Source: Lacticaseibacillus zhaodongensis
GTDB lineage: Bacteria; Bacillota; Bacilli; Lactobacillales; Lactobacillaceae
Direction of reading: 5' to 3'
DNA: 56,841 nucleotides
Assembly: GCF_009687905.1 (NCBI RefSeq)
Contig: NZ_BLBG01000015.1
Span: 1 to 56,841, forward strand
Shown here piece after piece: positions 1 to 7,934 of the stretch. Both the position numbers and the translations under genes were made by a program. The number at the start of each line of letters is the position of its first letter. Within the stretch, counting starts at the first letter, position 1. The notes beneath the pieces were generated by a model. That model was not told where the DNA came from, ran no database searches, and saw only the letters and a program-made list of their open reading frames with translations.

Positions 1-136
1 TAATTCTTCCTTCAGCAAAATGCTGAAGAACCTACATTTATACGAAACTTTGTTCAGTTTTCAAAGGACTACTTTGTTGCTCGTCATCGCCTCGCGACAA
101 CTTTTATATCATATAATATTGTCAGCAGTTTGTCAA
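1..136 (-). promoter_or_regulatory. rRNA operon promoter and leader
   Basis: Read on the minus strand, TTGACA (131-136) and TATGAT (108-113) are separated by exactly 17 bases, a near-consensus sigma-A promoter. The transcript runs towards position 1. It contains the string TTTGAAAACTGAACAAAG, of the kind found in leaders and spacers of lactobacillar rRNA operons, and a hairpin (CTTCAGCA / TGCTGAAG) near position 12-30. The 16S gene itself would lie just beyond the left edge and is not visible. That this is an rRNA operon is inferred from the leader string and promoter strength. It would fit the clustering of rRNA operons near the origin. Confidence 0.7.
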
Positions 137-320
137 CAACATTTTTTATTTTGTTAGCAATGAATGCCGGCCCGATAGGCCTTGTGCCGTTCTTGCGAAC
201 GCCGCACTCAATTGACAACTTGAATATAGTACCAAGTAGAGCCACTCCCGTCAACAGTTTTCAGCAAACTTTTTCGCCGCAACGTCCCCTTTTCAATTTT
301 GTCTTTACGCCACAGCATTC

Positions 321-354
321 AAAAAGCCGCAACGGCAGGACCGTCACGGCTTTT
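321..354 (-). terminator. Intrinsic terminator of the aspartase gene
   Basis: Minus strand: AAAAGCCG pairs with CGGCTTTT, with an inner ACGG/CCGT stem and a T-run. It lies 24 bases after the aspartase stop codon. The 130-320 stretch upstream of the rRNA promoter holds no convincing gene. Confidence 0.7.
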
Positions 355-377
355 GCTTAGTTTACGAATTTACTTAA

Positions 378-1775
378 TTAATGACGTTCAGACGAACTCG
401 AGGCCGTTGCCATGGCACTTTTGCCGCCCAGCAAGGATTCATTGCTGAATAGCAGTGCGACCGTGTCCGCATCCAGCAGGCCGTGTTCCAAAATTAGTTT
501 ACGCACAGATTGACCGCTGCTCAGTGCCTCCTTGATCAGTTTCGTTGTGGCCGTGTAACCCAAGTACGGCGTTAGCACCGTCGCCGCAACGGCGGAGTGC
601 TCAACCTCATGCTTGCAGCGCTGCTCATCCACATCCAGCTGCCGCAAGCAGTTGTCGACCAACATGCGGATGGCGGCAGTCAGTTGTTCCTCACCTGCAA
701 AGAGCTTTTTGAAAATCAGCGGTTCAAAAGCATTAAGTTCCATCTGCCCCGCTTCGGCGGCCATGGTGACCGTCACGTCATTACCGATCACGGCAAAAGC
801 AATCTGGCTCACCGCCTCGGGAATAACCGGGTTAATTTTGTTCGGCATGATTGATGAACCCGCCTGGCGGGCTGGCAGGTGCAGCTCACCTAAACCAGCT
901 TGGGGACCACTAGATAGTAGGCGCAGATCATTGCAGAGTTTGTTGAGGTTCACGGCTAATGTCTTCATGGCCCCGGAAAACTCCGCAAAGACATCGGCAT
1001 TCTGGGTGGCATCACTCAAATCTGGTGCCTGCCGCAACTGTAAGCCACTCAGCTTGTTGACCTGGCCCACAATGTGACTCTGATAGTAGGAACTGGCGTT
1101 AATCCCCGTCCCGATTGCGGTGCCGCCAAGGTTGACGTCGAGCAAGCTATCGCCCGCAACGCGCAACCGGCGCACATCGCGCTGGAACATGCTGGCGTAG
1201 GCGTGGAAGCTGCGGCCGTAAGTAGTTGGGACAGCGTCTTGCAGCTGCGTCCGGCCCACCTTGATCACATCCGCAAATTGGTCCGCCTTACTAGATAATG
1301 TCTGGCTGAGACTCTGCACCGCGTTGAGCAATGCCGGCAACAGCCGGACCGTCGCCATTTTGCCGGCACTCGGGTAGTCATCGTTGGTAGACTGACCCTG
1401 GTTAACATCATCATTCGGGTGAATGGCGCTGCCGCTCATCTGCTTGGCCAGGTGGGCAACCACCTCGTTGACGTTCATATTGGTGGACGTCCCCGCGCCG
1501 CCCTGAATCGCGGGAACAATGAACGCGTCCGCGTGCTTACCTAATAGTAGTTCGTTGCATGCCGCGATAATGGCTTTTGCCTTAGCCTGGGTCAAGGTTC
1601 CGCCCTCGAGGTTACACGTTGCTGCAGCCTTCTTGATCAGCAGCAGTTCGTGCACCAATAGTGGGTGGACCCGCTCCTTGAATGGAAAGTTAGCAGCAGC
1701 GCGTGCGCTGTGCACCCCATACAGTACGTCATCGGCGAGGGCAAGGCGCCCTACGCAGTCTTCTTCATAATGCAT
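378..1775 (-). CDS. aspA: Aspartate ammonia-lyase
   Basis: This 465-residue protein belongs to the fumarase/aspartase superfamily, which eliminates ammonia or water to give fumarate. The superfamily signature GSSIMPNKINP is at residues 306-316, on the mobile loop that carries the catalytic serine. YGVHSARAAANF near the N-terminus, QGGAGTSTNMNVNEV at 91-105, and GRTQLQDAVP at 174-183 resemble aspartases more than class II fumarases (aspartases have YGVxTxRAxENF and GRTQLQDAVPMT). The length matches the family (about 465-480). The start ATG has GGAGG nine bases upstream. The gene is monocistronic, with its own terminator. It probably supplies fumarate and ammonia from aspartate. Assignment as aspartase over fumarase is by motif comparison only, but I am fairly confident. 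Confidence 0.85.
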   Translation of the reverse strand: MHYEEDCVGRLALADDVLYGVHSARAAANFPFKERVHPLLVHELLLIKKAAATCNLEGGTLTQAKAKAIIAACNELLLGKHADAFIVPAIQGGAGTSTNMNVNEVVAHLAKQMSGSAIHPNDDVNQGQSTNDDYPSAGKMATVRLLPALLNAVQSLSQTLSSKADQFADVIKVGRTQLQDAVPTTYGRSFHAYASMFQRDVRRLRVAGDSLLDVNLGGTAIGTGINASSYYQSHIVGQVNKLSGLQLRQAPDLSDATQNADVFAEFSGAMKTLAVNLNKLCNDLRLLSSGPQAGLGELHLPARQAGSSIMPNKINPVIPEAVSQIAFAVIGNDVTVTMAAEAGQMELNAFEPLIFKKLFAGEEQLTAAIRMLVDNCLRQLDVDEQRCKHEVEHSAVAATVLTPYLGYTATTKLIKEALSSGQSVRKLILEHGLLDADTVALLFSNESLLGGKSAMATASSSSERH

Positions 1776-1985
1776 TCCGTAATCCTCCAGTCACAGCTGA
1801 AAATTAATTACTGGGCGGCACAATTGCCGTTCCCAAATATTATTCAAATTGTCAGAAGTATCGCACATTCGCGCCGGCTTGTCCATGCCTAACCCGGCTT
1901 TTGTTTCATGGAACGGTTGTGGGCGTTATAATGATAGTATTTATCAGTGACGCTAGTAAATCTGACATCAAAGGAGTCCCTCTAC

Positions 1986-2165
1986 ATGAGTCCTAAGCAT
2001 TACAAAACCACCTTGTGGATCATCATCGGCGTATTAATGCTGTTACCACTCTGGATGGTCATTAAGAGTTTCGAAGCCGGGATCGGTAACGGCTTGCTCG
2101 CACTCGCCCTGCTGGCTGCCATCGTGATCGGTTTCATCATCTACGCCAAGCCAAGCAAAAAGTAA
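1986..2165 (+). CDS. Small two-helix membrane protein
   Basis: A 59-residue protein beginning MSPKHYKTTLW. The ATG at 1986 was chosen because AAAGGAG (1970-1976) sits nine bases upstream; a longer in-frame start at 1947 has no ribosome binding site. Two hydrophobic segments (about residues 9-24 and 33-53), a short polar loop containing KSFEAG, and a lysine-rich tail suggest a small integral membrane protein with both ends inside. A TATAAT hexamer at 1927-1932 is a likely -10 box. It is followed after 39 bases by the pentapeptide-repeat gene and probably shares its transcript. I do not recognise a family. Confidence 0.7.
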   Translation: MSPKHYKTTLWIIIGVLMLLPLWMVIKSFEAGIGNGLLALALLAAIVIGFIIYAKPSKK

Positions 2166-2204
2166 GCCGCTGCATTTTGCCAGTAACACCGGAGGATAAA
2201 CAGT

Positions 2205-2804
2205 ATGACTGACCCAGACGAAATCAAGGACCAGACCCTCACGCTTGACGACTGCACCAACGAGCACCGCTACCTAAACTGCATCCTGACTGGCAGTCTG
2301 GAGCCGGTCCATCTCGCGAGCGTGCAGTTCGATCACTGCACCTTTCAGGGTGACTGCACGCACACCGAGCTCCTCGACTGCAGCCTAACGCACTGCAACT
2401 TGGCTAATAGCGACTGGAATGAAAGTGTGCTTAGCGGCGTGCAGTTTACTAGTTGCCGGCTGACCGGCATTAGTCTGACCGCGTGCCGCCTCATTCAGTG
2501 TGCGCTGCGCGATTGTACCGCTAGCATGCTGAACCTGAGCGAATCAACGCTGGAGAAAACGACCATCACTGGGTGTGACCTGCACGAAGCCAGCATGCAG
2601 GCTGTAGTGGTGAAGCCAAAGCTGGTCCTTGACGATTGTAATTTGGACGGCGCAGACCTCACCGATAGTAACTTAGCAAAATGGGACCTCAGCGGTGCGA
2701 GCTTCAGCGCACTCATGCTGAGCCCGGACCGAATCCGGGGACTCAAAATTGCGTCTTGGCAAGCACCAGCACTGGTAGCAGTACTGGGCGTGCGGGTTAA
2801 GTGA
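2205..2804 (+). CDS. Pentapeptide-repeat protein
   Basis: A 199-residue protein made almost entirely of degenerate five-residue repeats of the A(D/N)Lxx type, for example CNLAN, LSGVQF, CRLTG, LNLSE, CNLDG, ADLTD, SNLAK and WDLSG. Such repeats fold into a right-handed quadrilateral beta-helix. Cysteine is unusually frequent, often at the position before the central hydrophobic residue. Some family members (Qnr, MfpA) mimic DNA and protect gyrase from quinolones, but many have no known role and nothing here shows that activity. The start has GGAGGA eight bases upstream. It sits behind the small membrane protein and ahead of a strong hairpin terminator. Repeat assignment is secure; function is unknown. 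Confidence 0.75.
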   Translation: MTDPDEIKDQTLTLDDCTNEHRYLNCILTGSLEPVHLASVQFDHCTFQGDCTHTELLDCSLTHCNLANSDWNESVLSGVQFTSCRLTGISLTACRLIQCALRDCTASMLNLSESTLEKTTITGCDLHEASMQAVVVKPKLVLDDCNLDGADLTDSNLAKWDLSGASFSALMLSPDRIRGLKIASWQAPALVAVLGVRVK

Positions 2805-2828
2805 AGGGGTACTTTCCCTATCAATATT

Positions 2829-2875
2829 AAAAGCACATGCTCAGTTGTTGAGTAGCAACTGAGCATGTGCTTTTT
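2829..2875. terminator. Bidirectional intrinsic terminator
   Basis: A near-perfect long stem (AAAGCACATGCTCAGTTG paired with CAACTGAGCATGTGCTTT) with A-run and T-run on opposite sides. It lies between the convergent pentapeptide-repeat and AraC-family genes and can serve both. Confidence 0.85.
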
Positions 2876-2890
2876 GAGTTCTACTATATA

Positions 2891-3760
2891 TTAGCTGCGA
2901 GCAGCCACCCGGTACGCGCGCGGCGTCTGGCCAAATTGCCGCTTAAAGACGCGGGCGAAGTAGCTCGCATCATTGAAACCGGCGCGCTGCGCAACGGTCG
3001 CCATGTCGAGCTCGGTCCCCCGCAGCAGGGCCGTGGCGTATTCGAGCCGCTTTTGGAGTAACAAAGCATTGGGGCTGACGTCCAGCACCTTGGCAAACAG
3101 GTCATAGCACTGGCTGCGCCCGACCCGCCCGGCCCGCGCGATGTCGCTGACCGCAATGTCCGTCGCAAAATTCCGGTCAACATAGTCCACCATCTGCCAC
3201 ACCGCGGCGGTCTGGCTTGCATCGGCGGCAACCTCTGGCCGCACGTTGCGAGCGAAGTGGCCCACGGTCCGTGCACACAAGGCCAGTGCGTCGGTATACG
3301 CACTCAGCGGGTCACTGCCGCCGTAGCGGTGGTAATTCGCTAGCAGGCTGAGGCGGCGCAAAATCGTGGCCTGCCACGGAGTCTGCTTCTCCAAATACAG
3401 ATAATCCTGACTACTGCTGGCGCTGTGCTGCCGTAATTCCGCACCGGCATCAGTGGTGCTCGCCGCCAGCAGCTCGGGATTGACCAGCACGGTGGCGACG
3501 CGGGCGGTCGTGCCCCGCTCGGCGCTGAGGTAATGCAGACGCCGACTGTTGACCACTAAACCCGTCCCCTGCTGCAATTGCTGCCACACGCCGTTAACGT
3601 AAACCGCAGCCGTCCCGGCAATCACGAGGTAAAATTCCAGATCAGCTTGCCAGTGCGGGGGCTGCTGGTAATTGAGTTGGTACATGTCTAGCACGTCAAT
3701 ATGTAGAGGATAGGTGCCCACGTTATACCGCGTCCCGGGCTTAGGTTCCGCTGTCGCCAT
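2891..3760 (-). CDS. AraC-family transcriptional regulator
   Basis: A 289-residue one-component regulator. The N-terminal half looks like a cupin/AraC ligand-binding domain (VGTYPLHIDVLDMYQLNY, then HWQADLEFYLVIAGTAAVYV, about residues 15-60). The C-terminal about 100 residues contain two helix-turn-helix motifs: ATDIAVSDIARAGRVGRSQC, and MATVAQRAGFNDASYFARVF followed by FGQTPRAYR, the classic AraC signature. Such proteins usually sense a sugar or metabolite and activate nearby genes. It is transcribed divergently from the HAD phosphatase at 3873, which is therefore a candidate target. The effector cannot be told from sequence. Confidence 0.85.
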   Translation of the reverse strand: MATAEPKPGTRYNVGTYPLHIDVLDMYQLNYQQPPHWQADLEFYLVIAGTAAVYVNGVWQQLQQGTGLVVNSRRLHYLSAERGTTARVATVLVNPELLAASTTDAGAELRQHSASSSQDYLYLEKQTPWQATILRRLSLLANYHRYGGSDPLSAYTDALALCARTVGHFARNVRPEVAADASQTAAVWQMVDYVDRNFATDIAVSDIARAGRVGRSQCYDLFAKVLDVSPNALLLQKRLEYATALLRGTELDMATVAQRAGFNDASYFARVFKRQFGQTPRAYRVAARS

Positions 3761-3872
3761 CAGTTTTTGCCTCCGTTCCGTACGATAATGATATTTCTAC
3801 GGACTATTATCGCATATTTTGCGGATTTTGCCAGCTATACTGTGGTCATTGATGCGAAAGGAGGTGGCGGCG

Positions 3873-4694
3873 ATGAGCAAAATCAAACTGGTGGCGAGCG
3901 ACATGGACGCCACCCTCCTGGATAGTGCCGGGCGCTTGCCCGCAAACTTCAATAACTACGTAACAGCACTGAGCCGGCGCGGCATTCAGACCGTGATTGC
4001 CAGCGGCCGCTCGCTGCAGACCCTGCTGGCGATGTTCCCGGAGACGCAACTGAGCCTCATCTGTGATAACGGCGGGCTGATTTACCGCAACGGCCAAATT
4101 ATCAGTGCCGAGCTGGTGGCGCCCGCGATTTATCGGCAACTGGCGGCGCAGATTGCTGCGGCCGGCGACGTACCCTGCCTCTGCGGGAGCGAATCCGTCT
4201 ATGTGGCCGCGGCGGACCGCAAGTACCTGCCGGAGCTGCAGCAGTTCTTCAGCAAAATCACGGTCGTGCCCGATTTGCAGCGGCTGCACGTGGCTGTCGA
4301 CAAAATCAGTGCCTACTGTCCCGGTGCCAGTGCGCAGCAGCAATACGTTGCCCACTACCGCCAACTTTGCCATGGCTGCTACGAATGTACCGTTAGCGGG
4401 CCCGCGTGGGTGGACATTGCCCCGCGCGGCGTCAGTAAGGGCCGCGCCCTCCGCATGCTTGGAGCACTCGATGGCATCACGACCGACCAGATGCTGGCCT
4501 TCGGGAACGCCGCCAACGATAAGGAGATGTTACAAACAGCCGCGTACAGCTTCATCGTGGCCAACGCGGATCCCGGCATGGAAGCTTACGCGCGCTTTCG
4601 CACCACCTCTTGTGATGACAATGGTGTGCTGCGGGTCCTGACCCAACTGCTGCGGCAGCCGAAGCCACCAATGAACGCAGCCCTGCAGGCTTAA
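3873..4694 (+). CDS. Cof-type HAD-superfamily phosphatase
   Basis: A 273-residue haloacid dehalogenase-type hydrolase of the Cof (IIB) subfamily. Motif I is DMDATLLD near residue 10, where the usual glycine of DMDGTLL is alanine; both aspartates are kept. Motif II is VIASGRS, and motif III/IV are around KGRALRML and FGNAANDKEML near the C-terminus (the first acidic residue of GDxxND is Asn here). The C2 cap lies between. These enzymes dephosphorylate sugar phosphates, PLP or FMN; the substrate is not predictable. The ATG at 3873 was chosen for AAAGGAGGTG just upstream; a longer frame from 3819 has no ribosome binding site. It is divergent from the AraC regulator. Confidence 0.8.
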   Translation: MSKIKLVASDMDATLLDSAGRLPANFNNYVTALSRRGIQTVIASGRSLQTLLAMFPETQLSLICDNGGLIYRNGQIISAELVAPAIYRQLAAQIAAAGDVPCLCGSESVYVAAADRKYLPELQQFFSKITVVPDLQRLHVAVDKISAYCPGASAQQQYVAHYRQLCHGCYECTVSGPAWVDIAPRGVSKGRALRMLGALDGITTDQMLAFGNAANDKEMLQTAAYSFIVANADPGMEAYARFRTTSCDDNGVLRVLTQLLRQPKPPMNAALQA

Positions 4695-4699
4695 CAGCG

Positions 4700-4757
4700 A
4701 ATTGCGGCAACCCACTTAGGCGTAGACCATTGCCCCAATCGGCCTACCGCAATTCCC
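4700..4757. other. Imperfect intergenic hairpin
   Basis: GAATTGCGG pairs with CCGCAATTC, with an inner TAGGC/GCCTA stem, directly after the HAD phosphatase stop. It has no T-run, so it is probably an RNA-stabilising or read-through structure ahead of the terminator at 4787. Confidence 0.4.
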
Positions 4758-4786
4758 CCTCACTAATTTCCACACAAAACCAGTAG

Positions 4787-4822
4787 CAGCCCGCGGGGGC
4801 CGTGTCCCGCGGGCTGTTTTTT
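4787..4822 (+). terminator. Intrinsic terminator of the HAD phosphatase gene
   Basis: CAGCCCGCGGG pairs perfectly with CCCGCGGGCTG across an 8-base loop and is followed by TTTTTT. Confidence 0.9.
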
Positions 4823-4829
4823 CGCTACC

Positions 4830-4938
4830 ATAGTCTAGCTACGAGGAACTAAAGGTTGCGGCCAAAATGTCAAAGCCCAGGTATTTAGTCCGGAGCTCCC
4901 TAGTCCTCACCTTCAGACCGTTCCTCTCCGCTCTGTAC
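4830..4938 (-). repeat. Family-1 hairpin element, copy 1
   Basis: Read on the minus strand it starts with TACAGAGCGGA within a few bases of the T-run of the rpsR terminator and ends with a diverged form (GTAGCTAGACTATG) of the conserved GCAGCTCGACTAT. The basal stem is GAGGAAC/GTTCCTC, then AAGGT/ACCTT; the internal loop keeps GAGGA on one side and CCGC on the other. It is the most diverged full copy of the family (others at 21604, 23524, 28152, 51471). I see no coding capacity. Confidence 0.7.
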
Positions 4939-4973
4939 AAAAAGAGCCTGCAGTTTTTGCAAACTGCAGACTC
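4939..4973 (-). terminator. Terminator of the rpsF-ssb-rpsR operon
   Basis: Minus strand: GAGtCTGCAGTTT pairs with AAACTGCAGgCTC around a short loop, followed by TTTTT, about 20 bases after the rpsR stop codon. Confidence 0.85.
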
Positions 4974-4992
4974 CCATTAAATTCATGTTTAA

Positions 4993-5232
4993 TTAGTCTT
5001 CTGCAACGAAAGGCAAGAGACCCATGATCCGACTGCGCTTGATCGCAATCGTAAGCTTCCGCTGGTTCTTTGCGGAAGTACCGGTAACCCGGCGTGGCAA
5101 AATCTTGCCGCGTTCAGAAATGAACCGTTCGAGCAAGTTAGTGTCCTTGTAATCGATGTATTCAATGTGGTTTGCTGCGATGAAGTCTACCTTACGGCGA
5201 CGACGACCGCCTCCACGACGTTGCTGTGCCAT
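4993..5232 (-). CDS. rpsR: 30S ribosomal protein S18
   Basis: A 79-residue protein beginning [17 protein letters not shown], with the basic N-terminus and the conserved core [20 protein letters not shown] and [21 protein letters not shown] of bacterial S18. It binds 16S rRNA with S6 in the small-subunit platform. The ATG at 5232 has AAGGAG eight bases upstream; the GTG nine bases earlier overlaps that site and was rejected. It lies 27 bases behind ssb in the standard rpsF-ssb-rpsR order. Identification is secure. Confidence 0.97.
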   Translation of the reverse strand: MAQQRRGGGRRRRKVDFIAANHIEYIDYKDTNLLERFISERGKILPRRVTGTSAKNQRKLTIAIKRSRIMGLLPFVAED

Positions 5233-5259
5233 CGAAATCACTCCTTCTTTTTTTAGATT

Positions 5260-5862
5260 TTAGAAGGGAAGATCATCATCCGAGATGTCGATCTGCTTGC
5301 CGTTGCTGGCAAACGGATCGGGATTGTTGAACGGGTCGTTAGAGCTCTTGTTACCACTAGCACCGTTGCCGGCGTTCTGGTTCGAATTGTTCTGCTGATT
5401 ACCATTCATCTGGTTCCCGGAGCCAGCTGGGGCAGCCGGCCGTGATCCACCCTGGGCTGGACGGTTCTGCTGTGAACCGTTGCCCTGGTTATTGAAGGAA
5501 TTGCTACTGCTATTTGTATCGTGGGGCCGGGCCTCAGTTGTGGCACGGCTTTCGAGTAGGGCAAAATTGTCGACGACCACTTCGGTCACGTACACACGCT
5601 GGCCCTGAGCGTTGTCATAAGTCCGGGTTTGAATCCGGCCCTCGACCCCGATCAGTGAACCTTTACGTGTGAAGTTCGATAGGTTTTCGGCACTCTTACG
5701 CCAAATAACGCAGCTAATAAAGTCACTCTCACGTTCGCCCGCCGCGTTCGTAAACTGGCGGTCAACTGCAAGTGTAAATGTCGCGACCGCGGAACCACTC
5801 TGCGTGTAACGCAGGTCGATGTCCCGAGTGAGGCGACCAGTTAATGCGACTTGATTAATCAT
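5260..5862 (-). CDS. ssb: Single-stranded DNA-binding protein
   Basis: A 200-residue SSB. Residues 1-110 form the OB-fold ([72 protein letters not shown]). It is followed by a long Asn/Gln/Gly/Ser-rich linker and the acidic C-terminal tip DISDDDLPF, which recruits repair and replication partners. The protein binds ssDNA as a tetramer at forks. It lies between rpsF and rpsR, the usual Firmicutes arrangement, so it is co-regulated with the ribosomal genes. Confidence 0.97.
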   Translation of the reverse strand: MINQVALTGRLTRDIDLRYTQSGSAVATFTLAVDRQFTNAAGERESDFISCVIWRKSAENLSNFTRKGSLIGVEGRIQTRTYDNAQGQRVYVTEVVVDNFALLESRATTEARPHDTNSSSNSFNNQGNGSQQNRPAQGGSRPAAPAGSGNQMNGNQQNNSNQNAGNGASGNKSSNDPFNNPDPFASNGKQIDISDDDLPF

Positions 5863-5897
5863 TCCTTCGTCCCCCTATTACCGGGTACTAGGCCCGG

Positions 5898-6194
5898 TTA
5901 GTCTTCACGCTTAACGATCATCTGACGCAGAATATCACTGCTGATCTTAGCAAGACGATCGAATTCGTTGATTGCTTTGTCATCAGAAGCAGTTGCGTTA
6001 ACAATGTGGTAAGTACCTTCAGTGTACTTATTGATCTTGTATGCGAACTTACGCTTCTGCCAGTCTTTGGAGTCAACGATTGTTGCACCGTTATCCTTCA
6101 AAATGTTGTCAAACCGTTCAACAAGAGCTGCTTTGCCTGCTTCGTCCATGTCAGGACGGATGATGTAGGTAATTTCATACTTTGTTTCAGTCAT
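5898..6194 (-). CDS. rpsF: 30S ribosomal protein S6
   Basis: A 98-residue protein ([21 protein letters not shown]...) with the S6 hallmarks [33 protein letters not shown] and [11 protein letters not shown]. It pairs with S18 on 16S rRNA. The ATG at 6194 has AAGGAGG (6206-6212) upstream; a GTG inside that site gives four extra residues and was rejected. First gene of the rpsF-ssb-rpsR operon, with a structured leader. Confidence 0.97.
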   Translation of the reverse strand: MTETKYEITYIIRPDMDEAGKAALVERFDNILKDNGATIVDSKDWQKRKFAYKINKYTEGTYHIVNATASDDKAINEFDRLAKISSDILRQMIVKRED

Positions 6195-6212
6195 TTGACG
6201 TTTCACCTCCTT

Positions 6213-6301
6213 ATGGTCTATTGGTCTCTACACGTAGTAGAGACAAGGGGCAAGCACGGGGTCACTAGGACCAAATACTCACAGACCAATAGCTTATCAT
6301 A
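6213..6301 (-). promoter_or_regulatory. Structured rpsF leader with mutually exclusive hairpins
   Basis: Upstream of rpsF on the minus strand a TATGAT -10 box (6296-6301) is followed by a leader in which CTATTGGTCT and AGACCAATAG (6283-6292 and 6218-6227) form a perfect 10-bp stem. A competing perfect 8-bp stem GTCTCTAC/GTAGAGAC (6224-6231, 6237-6244) shares bases 6224-6227 with it. In many bacteria the S6:S18 complex binds the rpsF leader and represses the operon; this is a candidate for that site, but I have not matched the known consensus in detail. Confidence 0.45.
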
Positions 6302-6433
6302 GTTCGGTGCAGGCGGCAAGCACCCACGGGCCACGAGCAAAATATTTTTAGCGACGCCGTGGTTTCTTGCGACCATACTAGTACATTACGCAATGGGTGG
6401 CCATCTTTACCGCGGCCACCCAAAATTTTGCCA

Positions 6434-7340
6434 CTATTTTTCCGCTTTGAATGTCGCCACGATCGCCGCGCAGGCCGCGTGACTGGCGATTGCGGACTCC
6501 GGGCTGACTGGATTGGCGCCGCCGTCACTGACGGCCTTGAGGAAAGCACGGGTCAGAATCGCAAAGCCGCGCGTTTCGAGCGTCGGTTCCCAGTCGGGCC
6601 GGTGCTGGATCTGAATGCCGCTGGTCGTTGCCACCCGCAGCTGGAGCAAGTCGTTGCTCGTCATGCGGGCGTCCGCGGCCTGCACCGTCACCAGTTCGTT
6701 GTTGGCGTGGGCGTCCATGTTGGTAATAACTTGCACCTGACTGTGCACGCCGGTCACGGTGAGGTAGCCCTGCAGCAGCTCGCCCGCATCATTGCGGAGC
6801 ACCCGCGCCGTCTGCCCAGTGACCGGCTCGTCCATCAGCCACAGCGCCGTATCGACGGAGTGAATCATTAGGTCCCAGACGGCAAATTCGGCGTCTTGCA
6901 GGGTGTGTTCGCGGTCTTTTTCGGCCACGATCATCTGCTTATTGGGCAGCTGTTTGAGTGCCACGTTGTTCGGCGCAAAACGGCGGTTAAAGCCGCAAGT
7001 AAGCAGCACACCCTTTTGCTTGGCCAGCGCGTACAGCTCCCGCACCACGTTCACATCTGTTGCCACCGGCTTGTCGACGTAGACGTTAATACCCCTGCCG
7101 CAAGATCTGCGGGTGCGTCGTGGTCGGCGTGTGCACGAACACGGCGTCCATCCCCGCCGCAACCAGCTGGTCCACGGTCTGGAACACGTTCGTGAAGCCG
7201 TATTTGGCCGCAAGCGCGTGGCCCTTCTCGGCGTTACGTGTGCACAAGTACCAGTCATATTCATCCTGCATTCCCGCCATCACCGGCAGGTAGGCCTTTT
7301 GAGCGATGTTGCCCAGACCCATTACCCCAATTTTTAGCAT
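6434..7340 (-). pseudogene. Gfo/Idh/MocA-family oxidoreductase, frameshifted
   Basis: The N-terminal part (MLKIGVMGLGNIAQKAYLPV... up to HPQILRQG) is a Rossmann NAD(P)-binding domain with GxGxxA-like fingerprint. It runs into a stop at 7086. The rest continues in another frame with the family motif DKPVATDV, GFNRRFAPNN and a full C-terminal domain to 6434. Removing one base from the CCCC run at 7092-7095 (GGGG on the coding strand) restores one reading frame of about 300 residues, reading RQGINVYVDKP across the junction. Family members oxidise sugars or inositols using NAD(P). AAGGAG lies just upstream of the 7340 ATG. Either a real inactivating frameshift, phase variation at a short G-run, or a sequencing error. 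Confidence 0.75.
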
Positions 7341-7406
7341 CAATAGCTCCTTACTTGCGGCCAGCTCGCCGCGCTAGTGTTAGCGCTATTATACCACGAG
7401 CAAAAT

Positions 7407-7934
7407 TCAGGCATGCGTGAGCGCGATGTGGTAAATGCACAGCGGTTCATCCCCCTTACCGGGGACCTGCCGCTGCAAAACGCCCCCGTTGGCCTCAATT
7501 ACGTGGCGGCTGGCCTTGTTCCCGGCGGCGGCCGTCAGGATCACGAAGGGCTCCCCGCGGCGCCGGTACAGGTTCAGGGCGTACTGCAGTAGTTGCTGCG
7601 CGTAACCGTGCCTGCGCTGACTGGGCGCGACGCCGTAGCCAATGTGACCACCCGTTTCCGCCAGCTCCGGCGTCATCGCGAGCCGGCAACTGACCCGTCC
7701 AGCGATGGTCGCGGCGTCCAGAAAGAGGTAATAATCCACCTGGGGCACCCGCCACTCCGCAGTTGGCTGCAAATTGCTCAGCGCGCGCATGATGGCCTCG
7801 TCAACGGTATCGTCAGCATCAAGTTGCCGCCTTATCCCCGCACTGTATGGATTATCCGCATCATTGTCTAGAAAATCACGCCGATACACAGCGTACGCCG
7901 CCGCATCCTCGGCGCGCAAACCCCTGATCACCAT
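7407..7934 (-). CDS. GNAT-family N-acetyltransferase
   Basis: A 175-residue GNAT protein. The acetyl-CoA-binding motif A is GYGVAPSQRRHGYAQQLLQY (about residues 97-116, Q/RxxGxG/A type), preceded by the beta strands VDYYLFLDAATIAGRVSCRL and followed by GEPFVILTAAAGNKASRHVIEANGG, the usual motif B. The substrate is unknown. Its start codon overlaps the last base of the M42 aminopeptidase gene, so the two are translationally coupled and may act together, for example on peptides or amino acids. Confidence 0.8.
   Translation of the reverse strand: MVIRGLRAEDAAAYAVYRRDFLDNDADNPYSAGIRRQLDADDTVDEAIMRALSNLQPTAEWRVPQVDYYLFLDAATIAGRVSCRLAMTPELAETGGHIGYGVAPSQRRHGYAQQLLQYALNLYRRRGEPFVILTAAAGNKASRHVIEANGGVLQRQVPGKGDEPLCIYHIALTHA

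Noticed and set aside
130-360. 76-residue plus-strand ORF between the rRNA promoter and aspA
   Set aside because: It has no ribosome binding site, overlaps the rRNA promoter and the aspA terminator hairpin, and its composition is not protein-like.
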